Made by a program: the position numbers and the translations under genes. This document shows, in pieces, positions 18,090 to 27,148 of a DNA stretch of 64,000 nucleotides (its first letter is position 1; every line of letters starts with the position of its first letter). The stretch covers positions 310,001 through 374,000 of the forward strand of contig JAWKTX010000002.1 of the NCBI GenBank assembly GCA_041398825.1, read 5' to 3'. The notes under the pieces were generated by a model. It was not told where the DNA came from. It searched no databases and saw nothing but the letters and a program-made list of their open reading frames with translations. The stretch comes from Planctomycetaceae bacterium (GTDB lineage Bacteria > Planctomycetota > Planctomycetia > Planctomycetales > Planctomycetaceae).

Positions 18090-19865
18090 TCAGTCGGTTG
18101 CAGCGACACGCAGCACTTCGTCAGGACTCGTCAATCCTTTCTCTGCGAGTACGATTCCCTGCTGCAACAATAGCTGGCCGCCATTCTGCTGATACCAGCG
18201 TCTGACCGAATGGCTGTTCAATTCCGGCGTCATCATCTCACGAAGTCCTTCGGTAACCGTCAGAACTTCGTAGATTCCCATTCGTCCTCGAAAACCCGTG
18301 TCGAAACAATTCGGACAACCTTCACCCCGTACAAACTGGCGACGACGATCCCCTTTGTACCCGAGGCGATCCAGAACTTCCGATGATGGAAAATAGTTCT
18401 TTTGGCACTTCGGACAGATTGTGCGCAACAATCGTTGAGACACCACGCCAACCAGACTTGCAGAAAGTTTGTAGCTGGCAATGCCCATATCCCGAAGTCG
18501 TGTAATCGCACCAGCGTTATCATTGGCGTGCAGAGTGCTGAGGACCAGATGTCCGGTCAATGCCGCCTGAGTCGCAATCTCAGCCGTTTCGGCATCCCGA
18601 ATCTCTCCGATCATGATAACATCCGGATCCTGCCGCAGGATTGCTCTGAGAGCGCTGGCGAAGGTGACCTGGCTGCCCTGAGCCGCGTCGACCTGATTGA
18701 TAAGGTCCAGTGAATACTCGACCGGATCTTCAACTGTCACGATATTCGTATGAATGTCCTTGATCAGCTCAAGCGCTGAATACAGTGTTGTCGTTTTCCC
18801 ACTGCCGGTGGGACCGGTGACAAGGATCAGACCGTGCGGCCGCTTCATCATCGCTTCAATCTGAGCTTGTTGGGATGGGCTAACGCCCAGATCCCCCATG
18901 CGAAACGTCACGCTCGTGCTGTCCAGAACTCTCAGCACCAGTTTTTCGCCAAGAACTGTCGGCAGCGTGGAAGCTCGAAGATCTATCTCACGGCCTTCAA
19001 CAATCACGTGGACGCGACCATCCTGGGGTCGGTGATTCTCGGCGATGTCCATTCTTGCCATGGCTTTCAATCGCGAAATCAACGCTGCATGAAAGTCACC
19101 GCGCGGCCGAAGGACTTCTCTCAGACGCCCGTCGACTCGAAATCGCACGGATGAGTGTTTTCGGCCTGCCTCGATATGAATATCGCTGGCTCCCTGTCGA
19201 ACAGCGTGAACCAGAATGTAGTTCACCATGCTGATGATCGGACTGCCTTCAACCTGTTCATTCAGATCATTCAGGTCGACTCGAACGACTTCCGGGTGTT
19301 CTTCCACGGCATTGTCATCGAACGATTTCGCCACTTCATTCGTACCAGCGTCGTCTTCGTAGCATCTTGCCAGAAACCGCTCGATACTCGAACGCAGCGC
19401 AAGGACCGGCCTGACTTTGAGTCCCGTCAGTTGCTCAATTTCGTCAATTTGCAGCAGATCCTGGGGGTCCGCCATCGCCACCGTCAGGGTCTGATGGACG
19501 CGAAACATGGCGAGCACGCTCAGCCGTTCCGCGATGGATCGCGGCAAAGTACGGACAACATGGGGATCGACCATGCCGTCACGAAGACGGACTCCGGGTA
19601 CCCCAAGTCGCTGTCCGAGAAACGGGAGCAGACGATCTTCATCGATCAGTCCCACCTCAATCAGCAGTTCCCCCAGTCGTCCGCCGGAAATCGACTGCCG
19701 GGCCAGCGAACCCTGCAGGTCTTCTCGCCGCAGAAGACCGGCCGAGATCAACGATTCGCCCAGCGGAAGATCGTTATGAATGAGACCGAAGTTTCGTCGC
19801 GTCAACAGCGACTTCGTTCGAGACTGACCGCTTTGTCGAATGAGTTCGGAGAGTCGGGACATCAT
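18090..19865 (-). CDS. GspE/PilB-type secretion and pilus assembly ATPase with MshEN-like N-terminus
   Basis: A hexameric motor ATPase of 591 residues for type II secretion or type IV pilus extension. N-terminal residues about 30-150 contain two related segments (LGESLISAGLLRREDLQGSL and RLGELLIEVGLIDEDRL) that fit the MshEN pattern known to bind cyclic di-GMP. The ATPase core shows Walker A GPTGSGKTT (about 350-358), an Asp box with LRQDPDVIMIGEIRDAETAE (about 408-428), and a His box TLHANDN. Cysteine pairs CPKCQ and CPNCF (about 485 and 517) form the zinc site typical of this family. The gene overlaps the upstream STAS gene by four bases. No other pilus gene is adjacent. Confidence 0.92.
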   Translation of the reverse strand: MMSRLSELIRQSGQSRTKSLLTRRNFGLIHNDLPLGESLISAGLLRREDLQGSLARQSISGGRLGELLIEVGLIDEDRLLPFLGQRLGVPGVRLRDGMVDPHVVRTLPRSIAERLSVLAMFRVHQTLTVAMADPQDLLQIDEIEQLTGLKVRPVLALRSSIERFLARCYEDDAGTNEVAKSFDDNAVEEHPEVVRVDLNDLNEQVEGSPIISMVNYILVHAVRQGASDIHIEAGRKHSSVRFRVDGRLREVLRPRGDFHAALISRLKAMARMDIAENHRPQDGRVHVIVEGREIDLRASTLPTVLGEKLVLRVLDSTSVTFRMGDLGVSPSQQAQIEAMMKRPHGLILVTGPTGSGKTTTLYSALELIKDIHTNIVTVEDPVEYSLDLINQVDAAQGSQVTFASALRAILRQDPDVIMIGEIRDAETAEIATQAALTGHLVLSTLHANDNAGAITRLRDMGIASYKLSASLVGVVSQRLLRTICPKCQKNYFPSSEVLDRLGYKGDRRRQFVRGEGCPNCFDTGFRGRMGIYEVLTVTEGLREMMTPELNSHSVRRWYQQNGGQLLLQQGIVLAEKGLTSPDEVLRVAATD

Positions 19866-20203
19866 GTCGCGAAGCTCCCCATAGCCGTAATCTGATTATC
19901 AAACACTTCGAACTGGCTGAGCAATCCCGTGATTTGCAGAATCTCCTCGCACAGGACGTTCAGCCCCACCAGTTTGACACCACCACCACGACGATTACAT
20001 GCCGCCTGCAGTTCCACCATCAGTTCCAGAGCAGAACTGTCGATCAATGGAACCCCGGTCAGATCCAGCAACATGCGAGGCTGTCGTTTCTGAGCTCGTG
20101 CCAGAAGATGCTGATGCGCCGTGTCAAGATTCTCAAGCGTCATGATGCCATCAATGCGCGCGACAATCACGGCGCCCTGTTGAACTATGTCGCATCTCAT
20201 CAC
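19862..20203 (-). CDS. STAS domain protein (anti-anti-sigma-factor-like)
   Basis: A single STAS domain of 113 residues: VIARIDGIMTLENLDTAHQH, then MLLDLTGVPLIDSSALELMVELQAAC with the conserved Asp-Ser phosphorylation site (DSS), then GVKLVGLNVLCEEILQITGL. Such proteins switch partner binding when the serine is phosphorylated by an anti-sigma-type kinase; no such kinase is adjacent. The stop overlaps the start of the PilB-like ATPase in an ATGA arrangement, implying translational coupling and a shared role. Confidence 0.9.
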   Translation of the reverse strand: MMRCDIVQQGAVIVARIDGIMTLENLDTAHQHLLARAQKRQPRMLLDLTGVPLIDSSALELMVELQAACNRRGGGVKLVGLNVLCEEILQITGLLSQFEVFDNQITAMGSFAT

Positions 20204-20215
20204 CGTCCGTCCTTG

Positions 20216-21775
20216 TCAAACTCCGGGGGAATCATCAGAAGACACGACCAGGATCTCCTTGTGTACCGGTGCACGATCCTTCCGGACTTCAACCGATTCG
20301 GTTCGCCTATGAGCAGGGGGATTCGACAGCTGCCTGACGGCCTGTTCTCCCACAATATCCATCGCCCGCGCAGGAATGGTCAGTGTAAACCGACTTCCGT
20401 GATTTAATTCGCTGGTGACATCAATTCGACCACCATGCAGGCGTGCGACGTCCTGCGCGAACGCCAGGCCGAGGCCGGTACCACTGATCTGGTGAACTCG
20501 CGAATCGTTGCTGCGGAAGAAGCGATCAAAGATTCGCGGGAGTTCATCCGTCGAAATCCCAATGCCACTGTCTTCCACGTGAAACCGCACTTCACCCGAA
20601 GCATTTTCTGCTTCCAGCACCACGCGACCGCCGTCAGCTGTGTATTTGATGGCGTTACCCAGCAGATTGACCAGCGCGGCTTCCAGCTTGTCTTTGTCAA
20701 CAATAAGCTCAGGCAGTCGCGGAGGAATTCGAGTTTCGAAAGTCAGGTTCTTGCTTTCGAATAATGGCCGGATTGTTTCCTGAACTTCTTTAACCAGCCG
20801 CTCGATCTGGCATTCATGTCGGTCAAGCGTCATCGAGCCGGCCTGCATGTGACTGATGTTCAGCAAATCATCAATAATGCGATCCAGTCGACCAGCTTCT
20901 GACATGATGATGTTCAGGAATCTGTGCTGATCTTCGACGTTGATTTCACCAACTCCGGTCAGGGTTTCGGCATACGCCCGAATATTGGACAGCGGAGTGC
21001 GCAATTCATGCGTTGCGGCGGAAACAAAACTGTCTCGCGTTTCAATCGCAAGTTGTTGTTGGGTGATGTCTCGAATTGTCCAGACATAAAGCCCGGCATG
21101 ATTTCGAATCGCTCTTCGATTGACACGGATCACTCCGTCGGCCGTTTGTGTGCCTCGATACAGCTCAATTGTCAGCATTGCTGCCTGATCGGGGAATGCC
21201 AGCGAGACGGCATAGTCAGTGAAGTTTTCGAATTCACGAAACAATTCATGAATCAGTAACTGACTCACAGCATTGTCCGTCCCTGCACATTCAAGCAATG
21301 ATCCAAACGCCGGGTTCTGGTAAACAATGGAGCCGGATTCGTCGCTTACCGCAATACCATCGCTCAGCGAATCCAGCACAACATCCGGCAACTCTGATGA
21401 CTTCTGGAATGCGCCGTCGTCAGTGAGTGCATGATCCGCGCGTTCAAGCAACTGTTGCACGACGGCAGATTCGATGAGTCGATTCCATCCGCGAACCGAC
21501 TGACCATTGCCGACAATCTGGGGAATCGATTCGGCAGAAATCTCGTCCGTTTCTGCAAGTCGTGACAGGCACCGTTCGATTTCTGCTTCAGAACGCAGTC
21601 GATACCGGGCAAAGAGACTGGAAACCAGAATCAGGAGCATCATTCCTGCCGTCACAAGCAGAACAGACGCCGAGTCACTCATCCGGACAACAAGCGCCAG
21701 GCCAATCAGCGTGAACGCAGTGTTCAGCGTGATTGCGCTATGAATTCCAGGGCTCTTGACGGCGGATACGGACAT
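20216..21775 (-). CDS. Membrane-anchored PAS sensor histidine kinase
   Basis: A sensor kinase of 519 residues. Two hydrophobic helices occupy about residues 15-55, with almost no periplasmic loop. A coil leads into a PAS domain (about 128-240: DVVLDSLSDGIAVSDESG...), then the HisKA box ATHELRTPLSNIRAYAE with the phospho-acceptor His near residue 256. The HATPase domain shows N-box LLGNAIKYTADGG, G1 VEDSGIGISTDELPRIFDRFFR and G2 GTGLGLAFAQD. The short periplasmic part suggests a cytoplasmic or membrane signal read by PAS. It sits 12 bases upstream of the STAS gene and 31 bases after the response regulator, so the four genes form one operon. Confidence 0.93.
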   Translation of the reverse strand: MSVSAVKSPGIHSAITLNTAFTLIGLALVVRMSDSASVLLVTAGMMLLILVSSLFARYRLRSEAEIERCLSRLAETDEISAESIPQIVGNGQSVRGWNRLIESAVVQQLLERADHALTDDGAFQKSSELPDVVLDSLSDGIAVSDESGSIVYQNPAFGSLLECAGTDNAVSQLLIHELFREFENFTDYAVSLAFPDQAAMLTIELYRGTQTADGVIRVNRRAIRNHAGLYVWTIRDITQQQLAIETRDSFVSAATHELRTPLSNIRAYAETLTGVGEINVEDQHRFLNIIMSEAGRLDRIIDDLLNISHMQAGSMTLDRHECQIERLVKEVQETIRPLFESKNLTFETRIPPRLPELIVDKDKLEAALVNLLGNAIKYTADGGRVVLEAENASGEVRFHVEDSGIGISTDELPRIFDRFFRSNDSRVHQISGTGLGLAFAQDVARLHGGRIDVTSELNHGSRFTLTIPARAMDIVGEQAVRQLSNPPAHRRTESVEVRKDRAPVHKEILVVSSDDSPGV

Positions 21776-21806
21776 GGAGTTTTTGATCGGTCAGATTGAG
21801 GAGAGA

Positions 21807-22193
21807 TCAGTAAATAGCTTCAGTAGGCTGCAACAATTCGTCAACGCGCATGACCAGTTCACGAGGACTAAAGGGCTTGCAAATAATCTGTGGCAATCGC
21901 AGCTCATTCAGAACGCTCTGGCTGATTTCAAACCCCTTGGCAGTGCAGAACAGTATTGGCAAATTACAAAGCGATTTGTCAGAACGGATTTTTTCGCACA
22001 GTTCGAGGCCGGACAGCTCGGGCATCTGGCAGTCAGTGATCAGCAAATCTGCCCCCTGCGACTGAATAACATTCCACGCTTCATTGCCATTCTGTGCGGC
22101 CGTCACCTGGTAACCTGCTCGCGACAGGTTAAATCTGATGACATCCAGAAGAACGCAATTGTCCTCCGCAATGACGACGTGTTTGCAGGTCAT
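21807..22193 (-). CDS. Single-domain response regulator
   Basis: A receiver domain of 128 residues with no output domain. The acidic pair is in VIAEDNCVLLD, the phospho-acceptor is Asp54 in LLITDCQMPELSG, the switch Thr is Thr84 (FCTAKG), and Lys106 is in IICKPFSPREL. It is the first gene of the minus-strand block with the histidine kinase, STAS protein and PilB-like ATPase, so it is the natural phospho-partner of that kinase, CheY-like in architecture. Confidence 0.93.
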   Translation of the reverse strand: MTCKHVVIAEDNCVLLDVIRFNLSRAGYQVTAAQNGNEAWNVIQSQGADLLITDCQMPELSGLELCEKIRSDKSLCNLPILFCTAKGFEISQSVLNELRLPQIICKPFSPRELVMRVDELLQPTEAIY

Positions 22194-22854
22194 GGTGTAA
22201 TCCTCAGTAACGTCTCTCCGTCACCGAATTCCCCAACGTTCCATCCATCATGTGGCCGGTCGTTTGGCACGACTCCGGTCCGTTGCCTGAACCGTAGTTC
22301 ATGAAGCGAAACATGATGATGATTTTTCGCATCCCGACGGTGTGCGCAGCAAGAAGGCCGGACTCCGGATCCGGCCGGTCATTTTGTATCGATTGTCTGT
22401 TCTGTCCGTCAGTAGAAATCACCAGGCAATGCATGGCTCATGGGTGATCAGGCATCTGCCCGCATCTTCGTCGCACGCCCGGCTTCCAGTAGCTGAAGTC
22501 GGATACGCTCCGGGTGATCAGCGCTCCGGGCAATCAGCAAAGGCTCACATTCAACCAGATGCAGGACGAATCCGCCGGATTGGCGAATATTCCACTTCCG
22601 GTCGCGATAAATGTACAAGTTATTCCGCTGGAAATCCCCTTAAATAATACCCTCCAGGCATGAATCTGAAGCTAGCCTTGCAGTGACCTTTGCCTGGGCT
22701 TTCGACGCATAAGTGAGGTTGGATTTCGTTCCGGTGGCAAGCCGTTGTCGTTGCGGGACACGCCTGGGCACATTCGGAGTTGTATTTCAGTTCTCCCTTG
22801 TCAGGTCGTGCACATTGGGTCATCGTCGTCGCTCGGGAGAATTTGAGTAAGCCA
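22194..22854. other. Intergenic region between response regulator and HD-GYP genes
   Basis: This 660-base gap separates divergent genes. It holds a GC-rich hairpin (about 22356-22375, GGCCGGA/TCCGGCC followed by TCATTTT) that may end a transcript on the plus strand, and a possible 56-codon minus-strand ORF listed separately. I see no other gene. Promoters for both flanking genes are expected here but I cannot place them reliably. Confidence 0.5.
22448..22618 (-). CDS. Possible small protein of 56 residues
   Basis: A minus-strand frame is open from TTG 22618 to TGA 22448. The translation is balanced and protein-like: it begins LYIYRDRKWNIRQSGGFVLH and ends with a charged helix (HPERIRLQLLEAGRATKM). 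There is no ATG in the frame; TTG is the only plausible start and the nearest purine-rich site (AAGGGGAT) is about 15 bases upstream, which is further than usual. A stop codon just upstream rules out a longer form. I recognise no family; conservation in relatives would decide. Confidence 0.35.
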   Translation of the reverse strand: MYIYRDRKWNIRQSGGFVLHLVECEPLLIARSADHPERIRLQLLEAGRATKMRADA

Positions 22855-24504
22855 ATGATTCAAGCTGTCAGCCATCCAGATACGGTTGAGACGACACCGA
22901 GTGCGAATCACTCGGACGTTGAATACTGGTACTTCCAGTCGGGATGGCAACGAGAAGACGCATTCCGTGGAGATCAATCCCACCTGAAGCGCGCACAGTG
23001 CGGGACGGAATCTTCTCGTCAGAATGCGGCAACCATCGCAAATCTCATCGAACTTGCCTTCGCACGGCGCACGCCTGTCGTCGAACTGTTAAGCGATCAT
23101 CTCGCTGCAATCGTGACTCCCTACGCCAACAGAAATCCGCGGATGGCGACTGTGCGATACGTTCCAGTGGACACATCCCGGCTCCTGAATCTGCTTTGCG
23201 ATGCGACGGCCCAGATGCAAAGCTGCGAAATGCTGATCGAACGTCAGACATCGACCATCAATTCTCAGAATGACCAGCTCGCAGCATATGCAGCCCAGGT
23301 TTCGGATGACCTGGAAGAACTGATCTGGCTGCGAAGGCTTGCATGCAACCTGGAGCTGAGTGAGTCCGGAAACAGCACGGAACATATTGCTGATACGGTG
23401 CTGCCGTCACTTTGTGACCTCATCAGTGCTCAGATGCTGACATTTGTACGCGACATTCCGCTGGACGCAGACGATGACGATCTTCCTGTCGTCTGGCAAA
23501 CCGGTGATTACCGCGCGAGTAAGGAAACGATACTTCAATTGATGAATGAACTCGCTCGATCCGAAACAGATCAACCAGTCGTCATGAACAACTGGTGTTC
23601 AGGCTATGATCTCGAAAGTGCGCGGTCGGGACGCGGATGTCCGGTTGATTCCTGCATCATGGTACCTGTCGCTACTTCAACAGCCCGCCTGGGCTGGCTG
23701 ATTGCTTTCAATAAAGATTCGAACCTCACGTCACGATACCCGCGTTTCAGCGGTCCGGAGTACACAACTTACCTGAGTGAAAACGAATTCGGCACTTTCG
23801 AAGCAAGTCTGATGAACGCGACGGCTGTCGTGCTGGCGGCCCATGGTCGTAACTGCAGCCTGTTTCGCGAAAAAGAACTGCTTCTGCGCGGCGTCATTCG
23901 TTCCATGATTAATGCAATCGATGCCAAGGACTCATACACATGCGGTCACAGTGACCGCGTGGCGGAATTCGCACGCATGATTGCCAGTGAACTGGAACTA
24001 CCCGCCGAACAGTGTGAAGAAATCTACATGACCGGGTTGTTGCATGACGTCGGAAAAATCGGAGTTCCTGACAATGTACTGAAGAAGCCCGGCAGGCTCA
24101 CGAGTGCAGAATTTGAATTGATTAAGCAACACCCGGTGATTGGTTACGAGATTCTCAAACATCTTCGCCACCTGGACTATGTTCTTCCCGGCGTACTGCA
24201 TCATCACGAGTCCTGGGATGGCAGTGGATATCCATATGGACTCACCGGCAACAACATTCCGCTTGAAGCAAGAATTCTGGCTGTCGCCGATGCGTATGAC
24301 GCCATGACCAGCAATCGCCCTTATCGCCGCGGCATGCCGACAGCCAAAGCCGAACAGATTTTGCGGGATGGGGCTGGTCAGCAGTGGGATGCGCGGTGCG
24401 TCGAAGCGTTCTTTCGCGTGATTACTGATGCCCGCAGGATATCCGGCAGGAACACAGCTCCGTTCGTTCCGGTGATTGCCAGTGCCGTGACCGCGGACTA
24501 CTAA
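22855..24504 (+). CDS. HD-GYP domain phosphodiesterase-type protein with GAF-like region
   Basis: A protein of 549 residues from ATG 22855; the frame is open to 22780, but the upstream residues look non-coding. The N-terminal 170 residues include a helical segment around MLIERQTSTINSQNDQLAAY. Residues about 180-350 resemble a GAF domain (LACNLELSESGNSTEHIADTV onward). The C-terminal HD-GYP domain is complete: AKDSYTCGHSDRVAEFARMI, LLHDVGKIGVPDNVLKKPG (about residue 400), HHHESWDGSGYPYGL (about 448) and ARILAVADAYDAMTSNRPYR. Proteins with this full motif degrade cyclic di-GMP. It is divergent from the kinase/PilB block, whose ATPase has cyclic-di-GMP-binding-type repeats. Confidence 0.92.
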   Translation: MIQAVSHPDTVETTPSANHSDVEYWYFQSGWQREDAFRGDQSHLKRAQCGTESSRQNAATIANLIELAFARRTPVVELLSDHLAAIVTPYANRNPRMATVRYVPVDTSRLLNLLCDATAQMQSCEMLIERQTSTINSQNDQLAAYAAQVSDDLEELIWLRRLACNLELSESGNSTEHIADTVLPSLCDLISAQMLTFVRDIPLDADDDDLPVVWQTGDYRASKETILQLMNELARSETDQPVVMNNWCSGYDLESARSGRGCPVDSCIMVPVATSTARLGWLIAFNKDSNLTSRYPRFSGPEYTTYLSENEFGTFEASLMNATAVVLAAHGRNCSLFREKELLLRGVIRSMINAIDAKDSYTCGHSDRVAEFARMIASELELPAEQCEEIYMTGLLHDVGKIGVPDNVLKKPGRLTSAEFELIKQHPVIGYEILKHLRHLDYVLPGVLHHHESWDGSGYPYGLTGNNIPLEARILAVADAYDAMTSNRPYRRGMPTAKAEQILRDGAGQQWDARCVEAFFRVITDARRISGRNTAPFVPVIASAVTADY

Positions 24505-24712
24505 CACCCGCAATTCGACGATCGCCGAGCATGACACTGCTTTTCACGGCACAGGTCCGGGGCTTACGACCTCCTTGACAGTACAAAAACTTTCTTTTCC
24601 GGTCGTTTTCCGGAAATGCTGACCTGACGAAATGCCGAACACCTGGGCGAACACCGCACTGCCGGGTAGAATCTGCACCGTTCCGGGAGGTATCGTCCAG
24701 AGGGAAATGCAG

Positions 24713-25069
24713 ATGAGTGACATTGACGGGTTCCAGCAGCTTCGAAATGCGAATATCCGCAGACACGCGGAATGGGCGAAAGGTGGCAGCGTCTCACTTT
24801 CATTCCGCGGTCTTGAAATGGCTGGAGAATGTGGTGAAGTCTGCAATGAATTGAAGAAGATCGAACGGGTTCGTCTCGGTCTGGCTGGCGGTTCTGACGA
24901 TTTGAACGGATTGAAAGAAGAGCTCGCAGATGTTCTGATTTGCCTCGACCTGATCGCGATGGATCTCGGAATTGATCTGCTGGAAGAAACCAAACGAAAG
25001 TTTGATAAAACGTCTGTAAAGTTTGGCCTGACATCTCGATTTGCTGACGACCATTCGTCTGATCCGTAG
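24713..25069 (+). CDS. MazG-like nucleotide pyrophosphohydrolase
   Basis: An all-alpha NTP pyrophosphohydrolase of 118 residues. The metal-binding pattern is clear: LEMAGECGEVCNELKK (the ExxE helix) and LKEELADVLICLDLIAMDLGI (the ExxD helix), as in MazG and MazG-like house-cleaning enzymes that hydrolyse non-canonical (d)NTPs. I chose ATG 24713 because a GAGGGA ribosome binding site lies about 8 bases upstream and homologues start close to this point; the frame is open to 24632. Its TAG stop overlaps the GTG of the exonuclease gene (TAGTG), so the two are translationally coupled. Confidence 0.88.
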   Translation: MSDIDGFQQLRNANIRRHAEWAKGGSVSLSFRGLEMAGECGEVCNELKKIERVRLGLAGGSDDLNGLKEELADVLICLDLIAMDLGIDLLEETKRKFDKTSVKFGLTSRFADDHSSDP

Positions 25070-26898
25070 TGAAACCGGGAGCAGCAGGGTTCTGTGAAAC
25101 CGGGCATTCGTCTGAAGAGCTCATGCCCGGGAGTGCAGTGAACGCACAAACGTTTGCGATTTCGGAGTACGACGTTATGCCCCTTGGAAGCGCAGTCACA
25201 TGGGTTGAACGCCGCAGGGACGGAACTACGGCTGCGGGAGTTAAGACGTACACGGCGTCGCCAGTCGAATTTGTTCGACGAAGCGACGGAACAACCGTCG
25301 AATGCGTGTGTCTCCAATGCCATCGCTTTGTGCCAGTTGCAGATCTGGTCGCAGGCCACCACGACGCTCCCCTGTTGGCCAAAGCAACGCAAACGGAAAG
25401 ACCGGGGCACTCCAGGAGTCTGTCACGAAGGGTTGAGATCTCTTCAAACTCCGATCCGCAACTTCTGATTGATATCCATGAAGTTGATGAGAGAGCCAGC
25501 CGACCATCATCCGACGCATCAATGGAACCCGCAACCAGCATCCAAAGTGATCTCCCCGGTAATTCCTCCACAGAGGAAGCAAAGACTTTTGGAACAGCAG
25601 TTTCTTTCAACGAATCGTGCAACGTATTGGCCATCGATTTCCTGAATCTGCTTGTCCGTGCGTATCACGTGGGCACCCCCACAGAAACCCATGCGGTTCG
25701 TTCCTTCTTTCAGACACTTGCGAAAGCCATCCGAACGACCGACCCCGCTCACATTGTGATTGCGATGGATGGAGGACACACATATCGATCGACGCTGTTG
25801 CCCGAATACAAAGCCCACAGGCCACCATCTGAGCCTGGGTTGACCGAACAGAAAACGCTGGCAGAAAAAGCATTGCAGCTGGCAGGCTTTCCGACCGTGC
25901 GAATCGATGGCTGGGAGGCTGACGACGTCATTGCAAGCATTGCCACTCAGTTCGAACGAACCGTCATTGTCAGCAGCGACAAAGACTTGCTGGCGATGCA
26001 CGGTCAAGGCGGATGCCGCATACTGCATCCCTGGGGAGATGGAGGATTCGTCACTCCCGAAAGTCGACTGGAACTGCCCGCTGATCAGGTGACGGATTTC
26101 CTCGCACTTTGCGGCGACAGCACCGATGGCGTGCCAGGCGTCAAAGGAATCGGTCCCAAAACGGCAATGGAGCTGCTCCAGAAATACAAGACACTCGACG
26201 CGATACTGACAAAGGCATACTTCAGACAGATACCGGGATCCGTTGGAAAGAGGCTGCGAGATGAGAAGCCCGCAGCGTTGCTTTGTCGCGAGGTCGTTCA
26301 ACTCAATACGGCATTACCCGTTCACCTTCCGGAGTTCGCAGCGAAGCCGGGCTGGCAACAACGACTGACTGAAATGAAGCTCGGCACTGTGGCCGCGGTC
26401 GTAGAGTCCCTGCTTGGGATGCGGTTCATGGAACGTGGCATCCGGGTTGTTCGCACGAACGTGCCTCACGCGGTGAACTCCACGACCATTCATAATCAGT
26501 CGGACTCACTGGCAGACGTCGCTTCGGACACTGACGCAAATCAAATCCCGAAACCTGCGAGGCCAGTTCAGGAGTTGCCAGTTCAGGAGTTGCCAGTTCA
26601 GGAGTTGCCAGTTCAGGAGTTGCCAGTTCTTCCGCAGAGTCGTACTGGAGACATTCTTCGATCGATCAGCGAGCCGGTCCGAGACCGCCCGTCCTATGCA
26701 GAACGCTGGCTTGGTCCCGATGCTGGTCTTATCTGGGTTTGGGAATGCGGTCGCACTGCCGATCAGGATCAGTCAAATCCCTGGAAAGAAGGAACGGATT
26801 TTCATCTCGCCTGGCAACAGGGTTTCAATGGTCTCGATTTGACAGATTGTTCATCCCTCCGATCATCCGTTGCCACCAAAGGAACGCTCTTCGATTAG
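25069..26898 (+). CDS. 5'-3' exonuclease (Pol I N-terminal type) with N-terminal extension and tandem-repeat tail
   Basis: A protein of 609 residues. Residues about 184-450 form a 5'-3' exonuclease/FEN domain: NVLAIDFLNLLVRAYH, IVIAMDGGHTYRSTLLPEYKA, the acidic GWEADDVIASIA and VSSDKDLLAM motifs, and the helix-hairpin-helix LCGDSTDGVPGVKGIGPKTA. The 180-residue N-terminal extension (with VECVCLQCHRF) is not part of the family and I do not recognise it. After the nuclease there is a four-fold PVQEL repeat, then an acidic C-terminus. No polymerase domain is present. GTG 25069 overlaps the mazG-like stop; an internal start nearer residue 180 is also possible. It likely acts in replication or repair (flap or primer removal). 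Confidence 0.85.
   Translation: MKPGAAGFCETGHSSEELMPGSAVNAQTFAISEYDVMPLGSAVTWVERRRDGTTAAGVKTYTASPVEFVRRSDGTTVECVCLQCHRFVPVADLVAGHHDAPLLAKATQTERPGHSRSLSRRVEISSNSDPQLLIDIHEVDERASRPSSDASMEPATSIQSDLPGNSSTEEAKTFGTAVSFNESCNVLAIDFLNLLVRAYHVGTPTETHAVRSFFQTLAKAIRTTDPAHIVIAMDGGHTYRSTLLPEYKAHRPPSEPGLTEQKTLAEKALQLAGFPTVRIDGWEADDVIASIATQFERTVIVSSDKDLLAMHGQGGCRILHPWGDGGFVTPESRLELPADQVTDFLALCGDSTDGVPGVKGIGPKTAMELLQKYKTLDAILTKAYFRQIPGSVGKRLRDEKPAALLCREVVQLNTALPVHLPEFAAKPGWQQRLTEMKLGTVAAVVESLLGMRFMERGIRVVRTNVPHAVNSTTIHNQSDSLADVASDTDANQIPKPARPVQELPVQELPVQELPVQELPVLPQSRTGDILRSISEPVRDRPSYAERWLGPDAGLIWVWECGRTADQDQSNPWKEGTDFHLAWQQGFNGLDLTDCSSLRSSVATKGTLFD
26563..26622 (+). repeat. 15-bp tandem repeat inside the exonuclease gene
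   Basis: Four exact copies of CCAGTTCAGGAGTTG lie head to tail, followed by a partial unit at 26623. Being a multiple of three it encodes repeated PVQEL pentapeptides and can change length without frameshift. It lies in the linker after the nuclease domain. Confidence 0.95.
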
Positions 26899-27077
26899 CT
26901 GCCCGTCAGTGAATCAGCCTACGTATACAAACGGATTGGCGCTACGAAAGAACGATGCTATCCCGTCACGCGATGGCGTGTTTGATGACATTGGAAACAG
27001 ATATTCCTCAGGCAGTTGCACTTCTGCCCTGAATTCGATGTCAATTCGATCAACCCCGTTTGACCAACGAAAATCTG

Positions 27078-27112
27078 AAAAAAGACCCGGCTGATTTAAG
27101 TATCACCGGGTC
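27078..27112 (-). terminator. Rho-independent terminator of the sulfatase gene
   Basis: On the minus strand, GACCCGG and CCGGGTC form a stem, extended by a mostly paired TGAT/ATCA segment with one bulge, followed directly by six Ts. It lies 36 bases past the sulfatase stop at 27149. Confidence 0.85.
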
Positions 27113-27148
27113 TGATGCTCATTCATTTCCGCTGGATGGGTGGGATCG

